The translations under genes were made by a program, and so were the position numbers. A stretch of 64,000 nucleotides of DNA from Laguncularia racemosa (taxonomy: Eukaryota > Streptophyta > Magnoliopsida > Myrtales > Combretaceae). The stretch covers positions 620,001 through 684,000 of the forward strand of contig JBBMOL010000286.1 of NCBI GenBank assembly GCA_037954665.1, in the 5' to 3' direction. Positions 22,590 to 36,429 of the stretch are shown one piece after another (position 1 is the stretch's first letter; each line of letters starts with the position of its first letter). The notes beneath the pieces are model-generated. The model was not told where the DNA came from. It searched no databases and saw nothing but the letters and a program-made list of their open reading frames with translations.

Positions 22590-23972
22590 TGATACGCTCA
22601 GAACGTATATATAAAATGGGAGCGTAAATTGCAGCAAGTGCACTGGGTCGTATCAAGTAATAGGAGGGGTGAAAAGTACGATTGTCGTTCCCTCGAGGAA
22701 CCAAATAGAGTTTGACCTATGGCATTCTTACAATATTAGGTTTAAAGAGGGGCTTTAAAAATGTCTAAGCTAAAAATTTAATTAAAGCAAAAAGGGGGAA
22801 TTTTATGAAGAATTATCAATTATGAAGTGGGAAAATTTTAGAATTACCAGATCCATTAATTAAACTGCTAACCATTTTTTAATAGTGGTTATAAGGTATT
22901 CAAGTGAGTTTAAAAAACCCTTTTTTAAGGAGAAACCTTAAATAATTAGTCGGCTTCCGCGCCCAAAATTAACCCAAGGGAAAATCAAAATTATGTTATA
23001 CACCCCCATGTTAAAACAACTAATGCCCTAAATCAATTAACCCTAATCTCTTAGTGATTAATAAAAAAGAAACATTGCTTGCGCCTAATAACTTAATTAA
23101 ACCAAATTTTCTCAACTCCCGTATTGATAAAACAAAACTAATAAGAATTCCAACAAATCCTAATCAACTCCGTATCAAAAGGATTTCTAACAATTATAAT
23201 CAAAGACCAATTATAATTGAAATAAAAGGAATTGCAATCTGAATAATCCTAATTAATTCCTAATCATATAACAGGGCTACAATTTTCCTTTTAACATTTA
23301 GGGTTTCATCAATTTCCCCAAGGAAAAGACTTAGCATTTTTATGGAGATAAAGCAGATTATGATTAAAGATTCGGTAAAAAATCTTTTCAATGGTGGGGT
23401 CAAATGCTTGAATTGCATATCAGAAATGAAGTTCAGAAATCACCAATTCAACAATCAAATAATACCTTAATTGAAAGGAACTCCACAAATCCTTCACAAA
23501 GGATGTAATCTCCACGAAGATCACAAAGTTTTCTCCGATTTGATTCCACAATTCTCCCTTAAAAACTAGTTTTAAAAATACTCTAAACAAAAAATTTGAA
23601 AAAATTCCTTTTAAATACATAAACCTAAAACAAGGGGGGCGAAAATGCAATTAAAACAAGACCGGCCAAGGGGCCCGGGGCCCCCTTTTTTTTAACCGGG
23701 GGGTATAAAACCCCCGGGCCCCTTTATTTAAGCGGCCATTTAAAAGGCCCGGGGCCCCGCATTAAAAAGGGGGGGTTTAAATTTCTTTGCCATCCCTTAA
23801 TCTTTTTTTCTTAATTTTTTTGCAATCTCTCAAATTGATTAACTTTGAACTCAAAACCTTCAACATCTGAAAATTTAAAAAAAAAAACATTTAAGCCTTT
23901 CCTTTTTGTTCTCTAAAATTAATAATGAATATTGCAAATTGCTTAATGAATTAGATAAAATATGTTTATAAA
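22590..23972 (-). mobile_element. Athila-type 3' LTR, element E, in copy B
   Basis: It begins with TGATACGCTC at 22590, exactly where homology of copy B to A stops. It ends near 23972, just before a purine-tract remnant (CCCCCCACTT on plus) and a hairpin (23991-24008). The order of landmarks matches the 3' LTRs of D1 and D2: a 'gcaagtgcac...gtcgttccc' block near the low end, a GC-rich palindromic block (about 23665-23760) and the hairpin beyond the high end. Sense is minus. Base quality falls from about 23600 on. Confidence 0.6.
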
Positions 23973-26461
23973 AACCCCCCACTTAAACTTTTGCTTGTCC
24001 TCAAGAAAAAAAAAAACCCCGAAAGAAATCACCCAGAAATCAATTTTTTTTTATTTTATACCAAACTTAAAAATTTTTTTCTTACTTCTAACTTACTTTG
24101 GATGCCCCCACTCAAACCCCAAAGGGAAAATGATTAGGACTAACCAAAATTAACCCAAAAATCAAGAAAAAAAAATTTTTAAACCAAGCTTTTTAAACCC
24201 AAAATTTTTTTTTCCAAAAATAATTTAGCCCCAAAGGAAAAACCCATTTAAAATTCACTGGGGAAATTTAAAACATAACCTTTACTATTCTTTAAAAAGT
24301 AACATAAAATGAAAGCATATGGGAAATTCCTTTCCCAATTTTTTTCCCTTTTAATTTAATCCTATAGCTTTTTGAGCATTATAAAATTACTTTTCTTTTT
24401 TTTTTTTTTTTTTCATTTTTTTTTTTTTTTTTTTTACTATAAAATAATTTTTTTATTGAACTTTTCTTTCCCCCTTATCGTATAGGGATCACTATTGCCC
24501 CACCCCCGGGAAAAAACCCGTGCCAGGTTTTAAAAGGGCCCCCCGAACCTCCCTCCTTGCATTAAGTTGGAACTTTAATAATTTCCGATCATTGGGAAAA
24601 ACAACTTTTTTCATTTGAAAGCAAACAGAAAAAGATTTTTTTATAAGGACACTAAGTGAGGGGGTTTCCTTACTTTTTATTAAAAATGTTAAAAGCTTTC
24701 AAAGCAACTTTCAAGAAATCATAGTGAAAAAAGACCCAAATAAACCCCTTTTTATTTCACAAGAGGACCAAAAACCTTTAAACTTAAAATTTAATAAAAG
24801 GGGAAAAAAAATGGGGAAATTTGATTCAAGATTTTATTTTTTTAATTTTTAAAATAAGTAAAGAAAAAAACAAGGTGGGGGGGGTTTAATTTTAAAGAGT
24901 TTTTAAATTTTTTAAAAAAAAACAAAAAATAAAAAAGGTTTTTTATTTTTTTTTTTATTTTTTATTTTTGTATAATCTTAGATTTCCCATAAAAAGGGAA
25001 AAAAAATTTGGGGCCAAAAAATTTTTAGATAACTCGGGGAAAAAATTCATTCAAGATAAGGGAAAAATATGATCATAAAAGGGGACAGAACAGGCAAACT
25101 CATCCAACTTTAAAACCTCCCATTCCCTTCCCCCAATTTAAAGAAAAAAACATACCCCCATGTCTAAACACCAATGCAAAAAAAAAATTTGGGGAAGGGA
25201 AAAAAGGGAAAAAAAAAAGGAAAAACTTTTACCCCCCCGGTAAAAACAGTAGAAGCCATATTTAAAAATTCCCCCCAAAAAAAACTTGGAGGATTGGTCC
25301 CCTTTTTAAATTTTTCCCCTTTCTTTTTTTCCCAAAAACAATTAAAAGAAAAAAACAAAAAAAAATAAAAGTAAAAATAAAAAAGGGCCCGCCCCCCAAG
25401 GGGCGCTTGTTTTATAGTTTATCAACCCCCCTAAACAGGGTTTTTTATCCCCGCTTTTTAAAAAAAAGGGGTTTAAACAAAACCTTCAATACCATCATTT
25501 CAGATTTTTGGGGGCCAAGCTTCCCCTTTCCCCCGGGTATGGTGCCCTTTTTTTAGCTTCCACCCTGTTTTGTAGGGGGGAAATTTTTTAAACCCTTTCC
25601 CGCTGGATGTCTGCCCCCCTTTTTACCAAACCCCCGGTTTCCCTATGTTCATCCAACTGGGTTTTAAATTTTCTGCTTTCAATTCTTTGTCATAGGCGCT
25701 AGATTAATGTGAGGCCAAAGGGTTTCCCCCAATTCAAAAAAAATCTAAAAAACAATTTATTAGAAAAACATTAGTTCAAGTTCGCATGGGGATTTTGTCG
25801 GCACTGGTGGCTTCTTGTGGTTGTCTTCCAAAAACAACCTTTTTTTGTCTGGGGTACTTGCTTCACCTTTTTTTTCTTGTCCCCCATCCCCCAATCACTA
25901 TCTCTTCAAGACACTTTCCCCAAAAAAGGTTTGCCCCCCCCCTTTCCCCCTCATTGGTAGTAAATTTTATTTCCCCAGCAATATGTTAAATACATTCTTT
26001 TCATTAGACAAAAAAAAAGGAATTTAACATAAAATGTTACCTGGTATTATGTTAAGGGGGAGCTTTCCCGTCCTAAATCAAAATTTAACTTTACCCCCTT
26101 TGGGTAGGGGAAAAATTCTCCCCCCAAAAGAGGGAATGTCCCATCTTTTTTCCCATCCAGTATACAAAGTCCATGGGAAAAAGAATTTATCGACCTTGAT
26201 AAAAACATTCCCCCCAAACCCCCTTAAAAATTTAAAATCTTATCACTTTGCACAGGATTGGTTCCTCTTGCACTTTTGGGCTCTATTCCAAGCTTCCCCC
26301 AAAAAAAAATGGCATTAAAAAATTTAAAAATTTCACCAGAATCAAAACAAAAAAATTTTCAAAAAAAATATTACCAAGGGGGAAGGGTATTGAAAAAATT
26401 CCCTGTCTTTTACTTTCTAGGTATGGCAATTTCTTCTCTATATATGAACTCTCGCAAGAAG
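23973..26461 (-). mobile_element. Low-quality internal 3' region of element E
   Basis: It follows the LTR with the same landmark order as D1 and D2, including a 'CAGGTTTTAAAAGGGCCCCCCGAACCTC' type block near 24521-24550 that parallels 54341-54367 and 61329-61356. Most of it is smeared homopolymer (runs of A, T, C and G), so frames here (for example 25786-26318) cannot be trusted. No third-ORF motif could be read. Confidence 0.4.
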
Positions 26462-26961
26462 NNNNNNNNNNNNNNNNNNNNNNNNNNNNNNNNNNNNNNN
26501 NNNNNNNNNNNNNNNNNNNNNNNNNNNNNNNNNNNNNNNNNNNNNNNNNNNNNNNNNNNNNNNNNNNNNNNNNNNNNNNNNNNNNNNNNNNNNNNNNNNN
26601 NNNNNNNNNNNNNNNNNNNNNNNNNNNNNNNNNNNNNNNNNNNNNNNNNNNNNNNNNNNNNNNNNNNNNNNNNNNNNNNNNNNNNNNNNNNNNNNNNNNN
26701 NNNNNNNNNNNNNNNNNNNNNNNNNNNNNNNNNNNNNNNNNNNNNNNNNNNNNNNNNNNNNNNNNNNNNNNNNNNNNNNNNNNNNNNNNNNNNNNNNNNN
26801 NNNNNNNNNNNNNNNNNNNNNNNNNNNNNNNNNNNNNNNNNNNNNNNNNNNNNNNNNNNNNNNNNNNNNNNNNNNNNNNNNNNNNNNNNNNNNNNNNNNN
26901 NNNNNNNNNNNNNNNNNNNNNNNNNNNNNNNNNNNNNNNNNNNNNNNNNNNNNNNNNNNNN
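26462..26961. other. Assembly gap, 500 N
   Basis: Exactly 500 N. The left side is the low-quality end of element E; the right side begins inside the long gypsy LTR of copy C. The contig 10418-26461 is thus bounded by placeholder gaps on both sides. Confidence 0.97.
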
Positions 26962-27604
26962 ATTTTCACCTAACTTTAATAGTTTCCTAGCACTAATATT
27001 ATAACTTGCTCATCTTGCGTTTGATGGCAAAGCGTGAAGCTTCCTCCTTAGGGAACCTTGGGCGAACAAGATTCGAAACATTGAACACTTCTTCAATGTG
27101 ATTATGATATAGGGTTCTAAAAGGAACGACCTTCCTACAAATCATTGCTTCCAATACCCCAAGTTGCTGTGATCGACTATCCGCTTTCCTTGTGTAGACA
27201 GTCGAGCAATGAAACGTGTTTGACCTGCCAAATTTAGAATCTCTTCTTCCATGTATGCAAGATACCCTTAGAGAGGATAACTAAAGGTCTTGCATTAAGT
27301 TATTTGGCCAAGAATGATCTTCCTCAACATCTTTGAACATTTCATTGTGAAATCCATTTCATTCCAAATATCCCCCAAGCCATCATCTTGGACATTGCTC
27401 AAATCATTCCTTTCACCATCTACACCAATATAAACATCTCTTCTCCTATTTACTTTCACACATAGACGCACTCACCTCCTTCATGTAATTCCCTCTTCTC
27501 CTCGGTTTCACCTTTCTGCTCTTTCTTCTCTCCTTTGTTGACATCTCCATCTATAGGGTTTTCCCGTCCTTTCTACTGGTTTTCATCCTCATTTACACTT
27601 CCAT

Positions 27605-28675
27605 TAACATACATACACCAACCTTTCCTACACACCACGTACACACACCCACATATTCTTATCCATATACATACACACTTTGCACACCACGCACGCGCCT
27701 ACACATACATATACACAACCATACCATACACCTAATTACACGCACACACAATTGCACTTTGTTATCTTCTTTTCTCCTCAAGTCCACATATACACACACC
27801 ACTAGTGCATACATATACACATACTCCATTCACATCTCAAACCACCGACACATATATACACATATACTCCACATACACCTCACACCATTTCATACACATA
27901 TATACATATCCACACACACCTTTCCTTCCATATACATATACACATACCCACACACCACACATCTTCCATATATACACAAACATATCACATAACTCTACAC
28001 ACCATCCATATACACACATGTACCATATACCTCATACCTTCCTTACATATACACACACACCCTTACACGCCTCACAGCAATCCACACACACATACACAAA
28101 CCATATACACCACACACCATCTATATGCATACACCCCTTTCACACACACCACAAATCATCTTACACATACACACATACCACATATACCACACCACTCATA
28201 TACACACACATGCCGCACACACCACACACATACCATTCACCCTACACCATCTCATGCACATACACGCATACTTACATGCAATATACACTTGGCTCCTCCT
28301 TCCCTACACATAAGCACACCCTCACACGCCACACACTATCTCATACACATACGCATACCCTTGCACACACCACACACCATCACCTATATATACACACATC
28401 CCTACACACACCACACACCATTACCTACACTTACACACATCCTTGCACACACACTACCTACCGTCACATACACAAATCCTTACACACACCACACACCTTC
28501 ACCCACACGTACACACATCCTTACACACACAACACACACCATCATCCACACATACACACATCCGTACACACACCACACACCTTTACCCACACATACACAT
28601 ATCCTTGCACACACACCACACACCATCATCCACACATACACACATCCGTATACACACCACACACCCTTGCTCCTT
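27605..28675. repeat. CA-rich microsatellite, copy C
   Basis: Same composition and phrase order as 2930-4005. The 323-codon frame over it is a composition artefact. Confidence 0.9.
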
Positions 28676-28869
28676 CTCCCCTTATTCAAAACCACAACCT
28701 CCAATTCTTCAGCGGCTGCCAAATTTTAAGCTTCCAAAATAGGTTGCTCCTCATTGGAATCACGTCATCCTCATAGGGCATTTCATCATCCTTGTCACCA
28801 CAGCCACTCACACCATCCCGGCATAACCATTTAGCCCGTACTAAGGATTCCTTTCTCTACTTTCCCACC

Positions 28870-29610
28870 ACAACAACCTGCTGCCACTATTGGGTCACCA
28901 CCATCATTGTTATCGTCTTCCCTTGCACACCACTATATCACACAGCTTCCCCCTCCCTCATGCACACACACGCACCTTCGTGCCCGCATCGACGCAAGGG
29001 ACTAAGCTTAGCAACAGTCCTCACGAATTCCTCTCGGACGTTGCTTGCAGGGTGTAGCTACCATCGCGATTGTTGTTTGTTGTCACCACCGTGTCATTGT
29101 TGTTGCCATCCCTTGTGGTTTTCGTTGCCGCCATCTCTGTATCATTGATGTTGTCGCTATAGCTGTTGTAGTCGTTGTTGTTGTTACAGCCGAGGTTGTC
29201 GTCGTGGCTGCCATTGGGGTTGCTGCCATCATGGTCGTCGTTTGGGTAGTCATTGTCTTCTCCAAGTTGTTTGCTGTTGCCTCCATCATTGGGGAAGGAG
29301 ATGAGACGAACACAACGCCAAGCTGTTGTCTCCGTCATTGCTGTCACCGTTACCGTTGCTGTTGCCGCTGCCACCGTCGTTGCCATCGTTACTATCACCA
29401 TTGAGTCGGAGTGGGAGTGCGAAGAAGGAGGGAACGTGGGGCAAGGACAGCCAAGAAAGGAAGACACCACACAGGAGGAAAAAAAAAAGAACAAAGGAGA
29501 AGAAGAAGAAGAAGAAGAAGAAGAAAGAAAAGAAAAAGAAAAGGAAAGAGGGAAAGGGGGCAGGATAGGATGGCTAGGAGCTGCTGTTGCTGTTGCTGTT
29601 CCTGATGTGA
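28870..29610. repeat. Trinucleotide and GAA tract, copy C
   Basis: Equivalent of 4195-4925. The GAA run (about 29497-29525) has more units than in copy A, the kind of slippage difference expected between recent copies. Confidence 0.8.
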
Positions 29611-30325
29611 CAGACGGATAGGACGGCGGCAGATTTAAAAATCTTTTTTTTTTAGTTGTATATATATATTTATATTATATTATATATTATAATGTCTCTA
29701 TTTTAATATTCTGCTCGCGTACAAGAATATCTTTAAATTTTATATTTTTAACAATTTATTACGAAAGCCTACGTTTCAGCTAATCTAATTATTCCGAATA
29801 TAAATATTTACTCTAAATTTTCATTTAAAATTCCTAGATCTACAATTTAAAGTAATTTCATTATTTAACCTAATATTGTTTGAAATTCGTGTTTTGGAGA
29901 ATTTATTCTTTTACTTTAATTTACCCAAACTAAAGTTAAGATTTACAATTATTTTTATTTATCCATCTATATATATCTACATTCGGATATTTTCCAATTA
30001 CTTCGATTCCTAAATTTATTTAGTAATGTATTTCGTAAAATTCAATTTGTTAAGTTCATTATCTTCCTTTTTTTTTTTTTGCCCAAGATTATTCCTTCTA
30101 TTTTTTTTATTTTTAAAACCTATTATTATTGCAAAATATTAAAATAATATTTATGCGTCGTAATATTTGAATTTTTATTGTACATTTCTCGAAGTTTTTA
30201 ATGTTACGAAATTGTTTCTCTCGCTACCCCGACCTAGAAGTATGTATTATTCTATTTATTTTCTTTAAATTTTTATATAGTTTTTCAAAAATTTTAAGAC
30301 TTTACATGGGACATTTAGAATGACA

Positions 30326-31027
30326 TTTCTTGGGCCATGAACTTAGTGATAGAAATCAGGGGCTAGGTTAGTCACTTATGGAGAGAGAAAAATGCAACGG
30401 CTGAATAGCTTGCAGAAGAGACTAAAGAGAGTTAATCAAACTTCTTCTGGATGAATACCACCAATCAATTGGACAAACATTTTTTTATAGGACAAGATTG
30501 GATTAGGGAATTTTAGGATCATAATTTGATCTTTACTAACTGTACTTCATCCTATTTCCTATTATATTGTTGAACTGGTTTTTGTATTGGGTAGTATTCC
30601 TTTTTACTTTTTTTTTTTTTTTTACAGGCGATCTTTATAAGGAGAGTAGTACTCCTTTATTTTATGTTTTTTACAGAACTAGAGGCTATGTTATCTTAAA
30701 GGTCAAGTCCATAACCCCTATCCTTTTGTACATTTATTTATTTAAAAATTTTGGGCTAGCATATCCATCTCCCATGTATAGGGTTTGCACTAAAAAACAG
30801 TGTCTTGAAGTGATTTCCAACAAAATAAGTATAGTGGTCTTGTAGGAGAAAAAAAAAAGTGAAAGCATAAAAAATAACAAAAAAATAAATAAAACAAAAG
30901 AGAATAAAGCCATAAATAATAAGGCATAAATTAAATCTAAAAACATTATAAAACAAAACAAAGTAACTATATAAAACTTAAGTTTCCTTCTAAGAAGTTT
31001 TTTTGTTTAACATCATGGGCTTGACGA
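30326..31027 (-). mobile_element. Post-pol spacer and post-pol motif, copy C
   Basis: Equivalent of 5650-6365; the motif is at about 30985-31027. Compared with A it has several small deletions between about 30590 and 30850, including in the purine run. Confidence 0.45.
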
Positions 31028-31660
31028 ACTTCACACTCACTAATTCCATGAGGGGTGGGGACAGTCATTGAATCCCTTCATGTTCCTTGCTTAAACTCAA
31101 TTGAATAGTCTTTCTCACCTTGACTGAGAGATAATTCCTTAGGATCTTCATAAATGATTTCCTGCATACATTCAAAAGTAACCAAATCAATTGTATCAAG
31201 GAAATAACATGTATCATCTTGCTCAAGGGAATATCTCATTACATCTGAAATTTTAAAAACTAATTCTTCATCCCTAACTTAAAGAATTCATTCACCATCT
31301 CCTTCAATGATTTGGTCTTACTATCGCTAAAAAGGGTTGACCTAAGATTAATGACACTTCAATATCTTCATCCATGTCTAATATTACAAAATCAACCGGA
31401 AAATAATAGTGTTAACAGTCACTAACACTTCTTAAATTATACCTTTAAGAAATTTTACAAACCTATCAGTAAGCTACAAACTCACTCTAGTTGGCTTAGG
31501 TTCTCCAAATCCTAATCTTTTAAGTAATTTATGATGCATTAAACTTTTACTAGCACCTAAATCAGCCAACACTTTTTCAATTGACAAGTCACCAATTAAA
31601 CAAGCTAAACTAAAACACCTAAGATCTTTTAATTTTTTTTTTATATTTTGTTCTACAAGA
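31028..31660 (-). pseudogene. Athila-type protease remnant, copy C
   Basis: ADLGAS is encoded at 31566-31549 on the minus strand, with the same neighbours as in copy A. The frame is broken and reverse transcriptase is absent downstream. Confidence 0.65.
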
Positions 31661-32289
31661 TTGCTAAGTATTCTTCCCTAAGTGTGACTATTGAAATCAC
31701 CTCCAATTTCTTTTTGTTTGAGAGCAAATCCTTTAGATATTTTGCATACTTTGATACCAAAGACAAAGTCTCAAGAAACGATAGAGTAATGTGAAGTTGT
31801 TTAAAAAATTTTAAAAACTTACCATATTACTTGTCAAAGTGTTCTTTCATTAAATGTGTAGGGTGAGGAATTTTTGGAACAAACTTTTTCACTTTTTGAG
31901 TTTTCTCATCATCCTTTTCCTATTTTTCACTTTCTTACCTAGCCTCCTCCCCACTAGATTTTTGTTTAAATTGCAATTCTTTTCCACTTCTTAAGGTGAT
32001 TACCTTGACCATTCTCTAGGATTTGGTCATGTGTTTCCAAGCAACATACCTTATCATCTTTCAGAAACCATTCTTGCAATTTGTGCAATATGATTCTCCA
32101 AATTCCAAATTGTAGCCTCTTGATTTCTCAATGATGCTTCTATAACATGGAAGCATGTTTTAGTTGTGTGAATAAACCTTGTCAATAATTCCTTCAAATT
32201 TGGCTTCTTTTCTAGTGGTGGATGTGGTTGTTGAAATCCTAATGGAATATTCCTTTATTGATTTCCCCAATAAAAGTTGGGATGTGATG
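31661..32289 (-). pseudogene. Athila-type gag, C-terminal part, copy C
   Basis: Equivalent of 6996-7629 with scattered single-base differences. It has the same HPNFYWGNQ landmark next to the insert and the same disabling stops. Confidence 0.6.
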
Positions 32290-33110
32290 CGCCTCACTAA
32301 TTAGATAGTAAACACATCAATCAACTGGTGTAAACAACCAATTCCAACAACAAAATGGCATGAACACCAACTTAACAATTGAACCCCAATCCACGAGTTT
32401 AACACTAAATTGATGTAAGGAACAAACAATTGTATAAACTTCAATGGAAAACAATGGAAATGAACTAGAATTCAACTCGATTTGAAATTATTGAAATCTA
32501 AAAATGAAGAACCTTAATTCAAGTGACAAGGACAAATAACTAACAAATTGTACTTAGATATTACTCACTAAACACAATTTGTAAAAACAACAATAGTAAG
32601 ATTGATACTACTTGCAATCCACTTTAGTTGGTTCTCGCCACAATTTCACTTAGAAATTGATAAGAGATCTATTGCAATGGAAGGAAACCCCTCACGGTAA
32701 CAAAGTGTTTTGGTTTCTAAATTATCAAAAATCTTCTTCAAAAACCCTAGTTAGCAAGTATTTATACTTGCTCCAATTAGGGTAAAAATAACACAAAAAT
32801 TACAAGGATGCCACTTAAGTGGCCGATTCCAAAATCAACAAAATACAAGTACTAATAAAATGGTCTGTTTCCAAAAGCAACAATTACAAATACAAATAGT
32901 CTTCAAGTGGCCTGTTCTTCACTTCAATTGAACAATTTGTGGATCGTTGGATGTGAGTCTAAGAATATCTCACAAGTTGATCCTGAGTGCATGTTATTTG
33001 GTCATCCTGTAAAAACTGATAAATGTATCTGCTAAAGTGAAAAATAAAACATTATTAGATAAGATGTGGCTATATGTGGATTTATGGGCTCATGCATCCA
33101 ATTTAAGTTT
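32290..33110 (-). mobile_element. LTR-like insert in gag, copy C
   Basis: Equivalent of 7630-8450. The TATA palindrome AGCAAGTATAAATACTTGCT is intact at 32753-32772 on the minus strand. Confidence 0.5.
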
Positions 33111-34098
33111 CCCCACTGCTGGAACCACAAGATTGATTCCCATTAGAATTATTCCACCATCTTAGATTGTAAGTGCCACTACAAGAATTATTATGTTGCC
33201 CAATGGGATTTCTTATAAAATTAACACTGCCATTAAAATTGTTTAAGGAATATAACTAACCTATGGGTTGCATAACAACTAATATGTCAATCTTTTTGCT
33301 CTGAGCCTCTACTTGTGCTATAATAACATCAACATCATATATTCCCGCTACCCTTACTTGTATTGCCTTGCTAAATTCCACTAATAGAGATTCATGGCCA
33401 TATTTTCAATAAAACTCTAGGGCTCATCAAGTGTTTTATTATTTAACATACCTCCAGCCATTACATTTATCATCTACTTGGTCTTTTGGTTTAACCCAAC
33501 ATAAATGGTTTGAATTTGTATCCACAATGGAAGACCATGGTGTGAACACCTTTTCAACTAATCTTTAAATCCTTCCCATGTGTCATATAGTATTTTTGAC
33601 TATCTGAGCATAGGAGGAGATGCCATTTCTAAGCTTCACAATTTTTGTTGGTGGGAAGTATTTTGCCAAAAACTTTTCTATCATCTACTCCCATGTAGTA
33701 ATTGAATCTCTAAAAAGAAAGTTTAACTAGTGTTTCACATAGTTTTTAAGAGAGAGAGGGAAAAGTCTTAACCTAATGACATCATCAGTGGTCCCATTGA
33801 TTTTGACAGTATCACAAATCTCTAAGAAACTTGCAACATATGTGTTTAGGTCATTATCTTGTAAACCATCAAACTACACAAACTATTGAACCATTTATAT
33901 AATATTAGGTTTAATTTCAAAGTTGTTGGCTACAACTACTAGCCTAACAACACTAGACTCGACTCCAGTGAGTGATAGTCTTATATATTCAAACATTGTT
34001 CTTTCATCTTCATTACCCATGTTAGTGGAATGATTATCATCAAATTCTTGAGCAAGAACTTGATATCTTTGATTTGCCCTATGACGTCCCCTAGGCAT
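33111..34098 (-). pseudogene. Athila-type gag, N-terminal part, copy C
   Basis: It opens at 34098 with MPRGRHRANQ and reads to NNFEIKPNII as in copy A; the stops and frameshifts beyond are shared. Sharing of disabling changes shows that the gene was dead before the unit was copied. Confidence 0.65.
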
Positions 34099-34214
34099 AA
34101 ACAAGCTAAAAGGAAAAATATCAAGTTAGAAAATATGAGAAAAACTAATGAAAAGTAAGTAATAAGAAAAATAATGATTAGATTAATAAGATATAAGTTT
34201 TCCTGATCATTCAG

Positions 34215-34232
34215 TCTCCAGCAATGATGCCA
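34215..34232 (-). other. Primer binding site of the Athila-type derivative, copy C
   Basis: The minus strand reads TGGCATCATTGCTGGAGA, six bases after the LTR end, the same as in copy A. Confidence 0.65.
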
Positions 34233-34238
34233 AAAACT

Positions 34239-35774
34239 TGATATCAATCTACCCTCTCTCTTAGACTTATAGGTAAGTACACCTATCAATACTATAGCAT
34301 AATGGATAGTAATATCAAGTGTCGATCCCACAGAAACTATGAGTACTAGTAGTAATCTTTTCCCCTACTATCTAATCGTCAAATTCAAGTGATAAAATTA
34401 ATAGAAAATAACAAGTCAATTTAAGAAAATAACAATCTATAAAAGTGTACCTGAATATTAAATCCCCTTAGAATTAGTAATGTAATCAACTACTTATTAT
34501 TCGATTCTATTGTTGTACTCTTAGATCATGGAAATTCCTAATTTGAACTAATAACTCTCTTAAGTTTATTAATTCATGACCCTAAGTTGATTAATTAGAA
34601 TATCTTCCTAATTAAAATTCCTAAAATTACATTACCTTCAATTTGTGAATTCCACTATTAAGTTTGATCCTAATCCGAAAGATTTATGTCATCCTATTTA
34701 CTTCTACATACAACTCCTTCCAACTATACTAGATCTATTTAAATACATGACCTCTTGATCTTAATGTATGAAATCAATTTTCAAACTAATACACCATCAA
34801 TATTAATTTGAAAAGAAGAATATCAATAATTTCATTGAATAAACAATTTTCAATCACACTTTCATTATCAAGTTTATCATACCTAGTACAAAAGGAAAAT
34901 TAAGATCATATTGAAATTAAAAGCAAAACTATAAAAACAATGTATAGATAAAAGCGTAAAAAAGTTCAAGAGCTACAATAAACTAAAATTCTATACCTAT
35001 TCTAATTCTAACTTTAAAATTCTACATATGTTGCTTAGACTCTATACTCCTTTTATAGTGATCAAATGTTTCTTGAAAAGGAAAGTTGTATTTTCATAAA
35101 ACAGAAAGTTGAATATTCATGAATTAGGAAATTGAATCTTCATAGGTTAGGAAATTGCATCTTTAGATTTATTTGTAATCCACGAAAGTAATCTTCAGTA
35201 GCCGTGATTGAATAGGAAAGTAGCATTCTCGTTTAACATGGTTGTGTAAGTGCCTATGTAACTTTTGGCAAGGAATTTTCTCAAAAAATTATAAATTTAC
35301 TTCATTACGGTCTCTGACACGACTGTATCCATGCTTGTATACTTTTGCACAACTTTTAGTATGATCATATACTTGGTCCTTCTACTTGTCTTTCTATATA
35401 AGCTCAACACAGTTTTCGACACAGACGTGTTGGTGAGCATATCAACTATTCCACTTCCACTACTTGTTCATTTTAATTTTGATTCCTACGAAACTTGGGC
35501 AAATTTATTCATTTTTGTCCAAAATTACTTTTTAGGATCTAGAATCAAAATATAAGCCAATTAAGTGTAATATCTAATCAAATATACTTATAAAATAGAT
35601 AGAAACCAAATAAAAATTAATTAATTTTAAGTGTTTTTTAACACTTATTAGAAAGCATGCAAAAGGGACAAGAAATCAATAAAAAAGAAGGAAACAAAAA
35701 CAGCCAAGAAGCAAATTGAAGAAAATCCTCTAAAAGGTGTGCGGATTGTAATTCAATTAAGATGCATTATATCA
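34239..35774 (-). mobile_element. Athila-type 5' LTR, complete, copy C
   Basis: On the minus strand it starts TGATAT (35774) and ends ATATCA (34239), a 6-bp perfect terminal inverted repeat, length 1536 bp. A TATA box (TATAAAAGG, 35057-35049) lies in the middle. The primer binding site follows in sense. The start was chosen from the terminal repeat and from a length close to the 1505-bp LTR of D2; no second LTR is available to confirm it. Confidence 0.55.
35049..35057 (-). promoter_or_regulatory. TATA box of the Athila-type LTR, copy C
   Basis: TATAAAAGG on the minus strand, about mid-LTR, as expected at the U3/R border. Confidence 0.4.
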
Positions 35775-36429
35775 ATTTTCGAGAAAATGGGATAGATATA
35801 GAGACAATGTTAGGTCACATGGTTGGGTTAGTTTCTGCAATGTGAAAGAGCTCGCATATAAGTAGTTACTAAAAACTATTCTAAATTGAATTTAGACAAA
35901 CCTGATGTTCTAGAAGCATAAGCAGGATCAAAGAAGTTACAGATAACCAAGTCAGATTTTAAGAAATGTGTTGGGTTTTTAAAAGAGAAAGATTATGAAT
36001 TCTATGGCATATGGACCAAAGAAGATTTGTATGCACAACAAAATGAAGGACATAATGTAAAGTCCAAGGGAAAAAGTGTTTTATACTAAGGATTTCCCTT
36101 TACTCACAAGAATTTTGTTCAAGTCAATTATTTGAAGTCACCATAGTTCTACTGCACAAATGAATTTTGTTCAAAGTTTTGGGACAATAGATGTTTGAAG
36201 GTTCCGTCATTTTCAAAGAATTTATTTGGAAGACAAAAGCAAATAATCCTATCGTTTTTTATGATAAAAGATTGAATGAGCAAATGATAAGGAAGAAGTT
36301 TTAGAAGAAGCTAAACAAGAAAGGATTAGATATCCAAGTATAGGTAATACTATAAGATGATATATATGACGGTAGTAGATCTTTTAAATTTTGGTTTTAA
36401 TCTTGAAAGGAAAGAACACCAAGATTCTT
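35775..36429. other. Non-coding spacer upstream of the LTR, copy C
   Basis: AT-rich DNA between the LTR and the ORF remnant at 36430-37160. No motif or frame is supported on either strand. Confidence 0.5.

Larger units (their letters stand above)
26962..30325 (-). mobile_element. Long gypsy LTR, copy C, cut by the gap
   Basis: Equivalent of 2283-5649 in the same orientation, with differences at roughly 1-2% in lines compared by eye. It contains the CA-rich tract (about 27605-28675), the trinucleotide/GAA region (about 28870-29610) and the candidate LTR start at 30325. Confidence 0.6.

Noticed and set aside
25786..26318. Possible Pro-rich ORFs
   Set aside because: Located in base-call-smeared sequence next to a gap, with no motif and unreliable frame.
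26248..27004. About 230-248 codon frames over the second N gap
   Set aside because: Same reason: they are made of N and smeared low-quality sequence.
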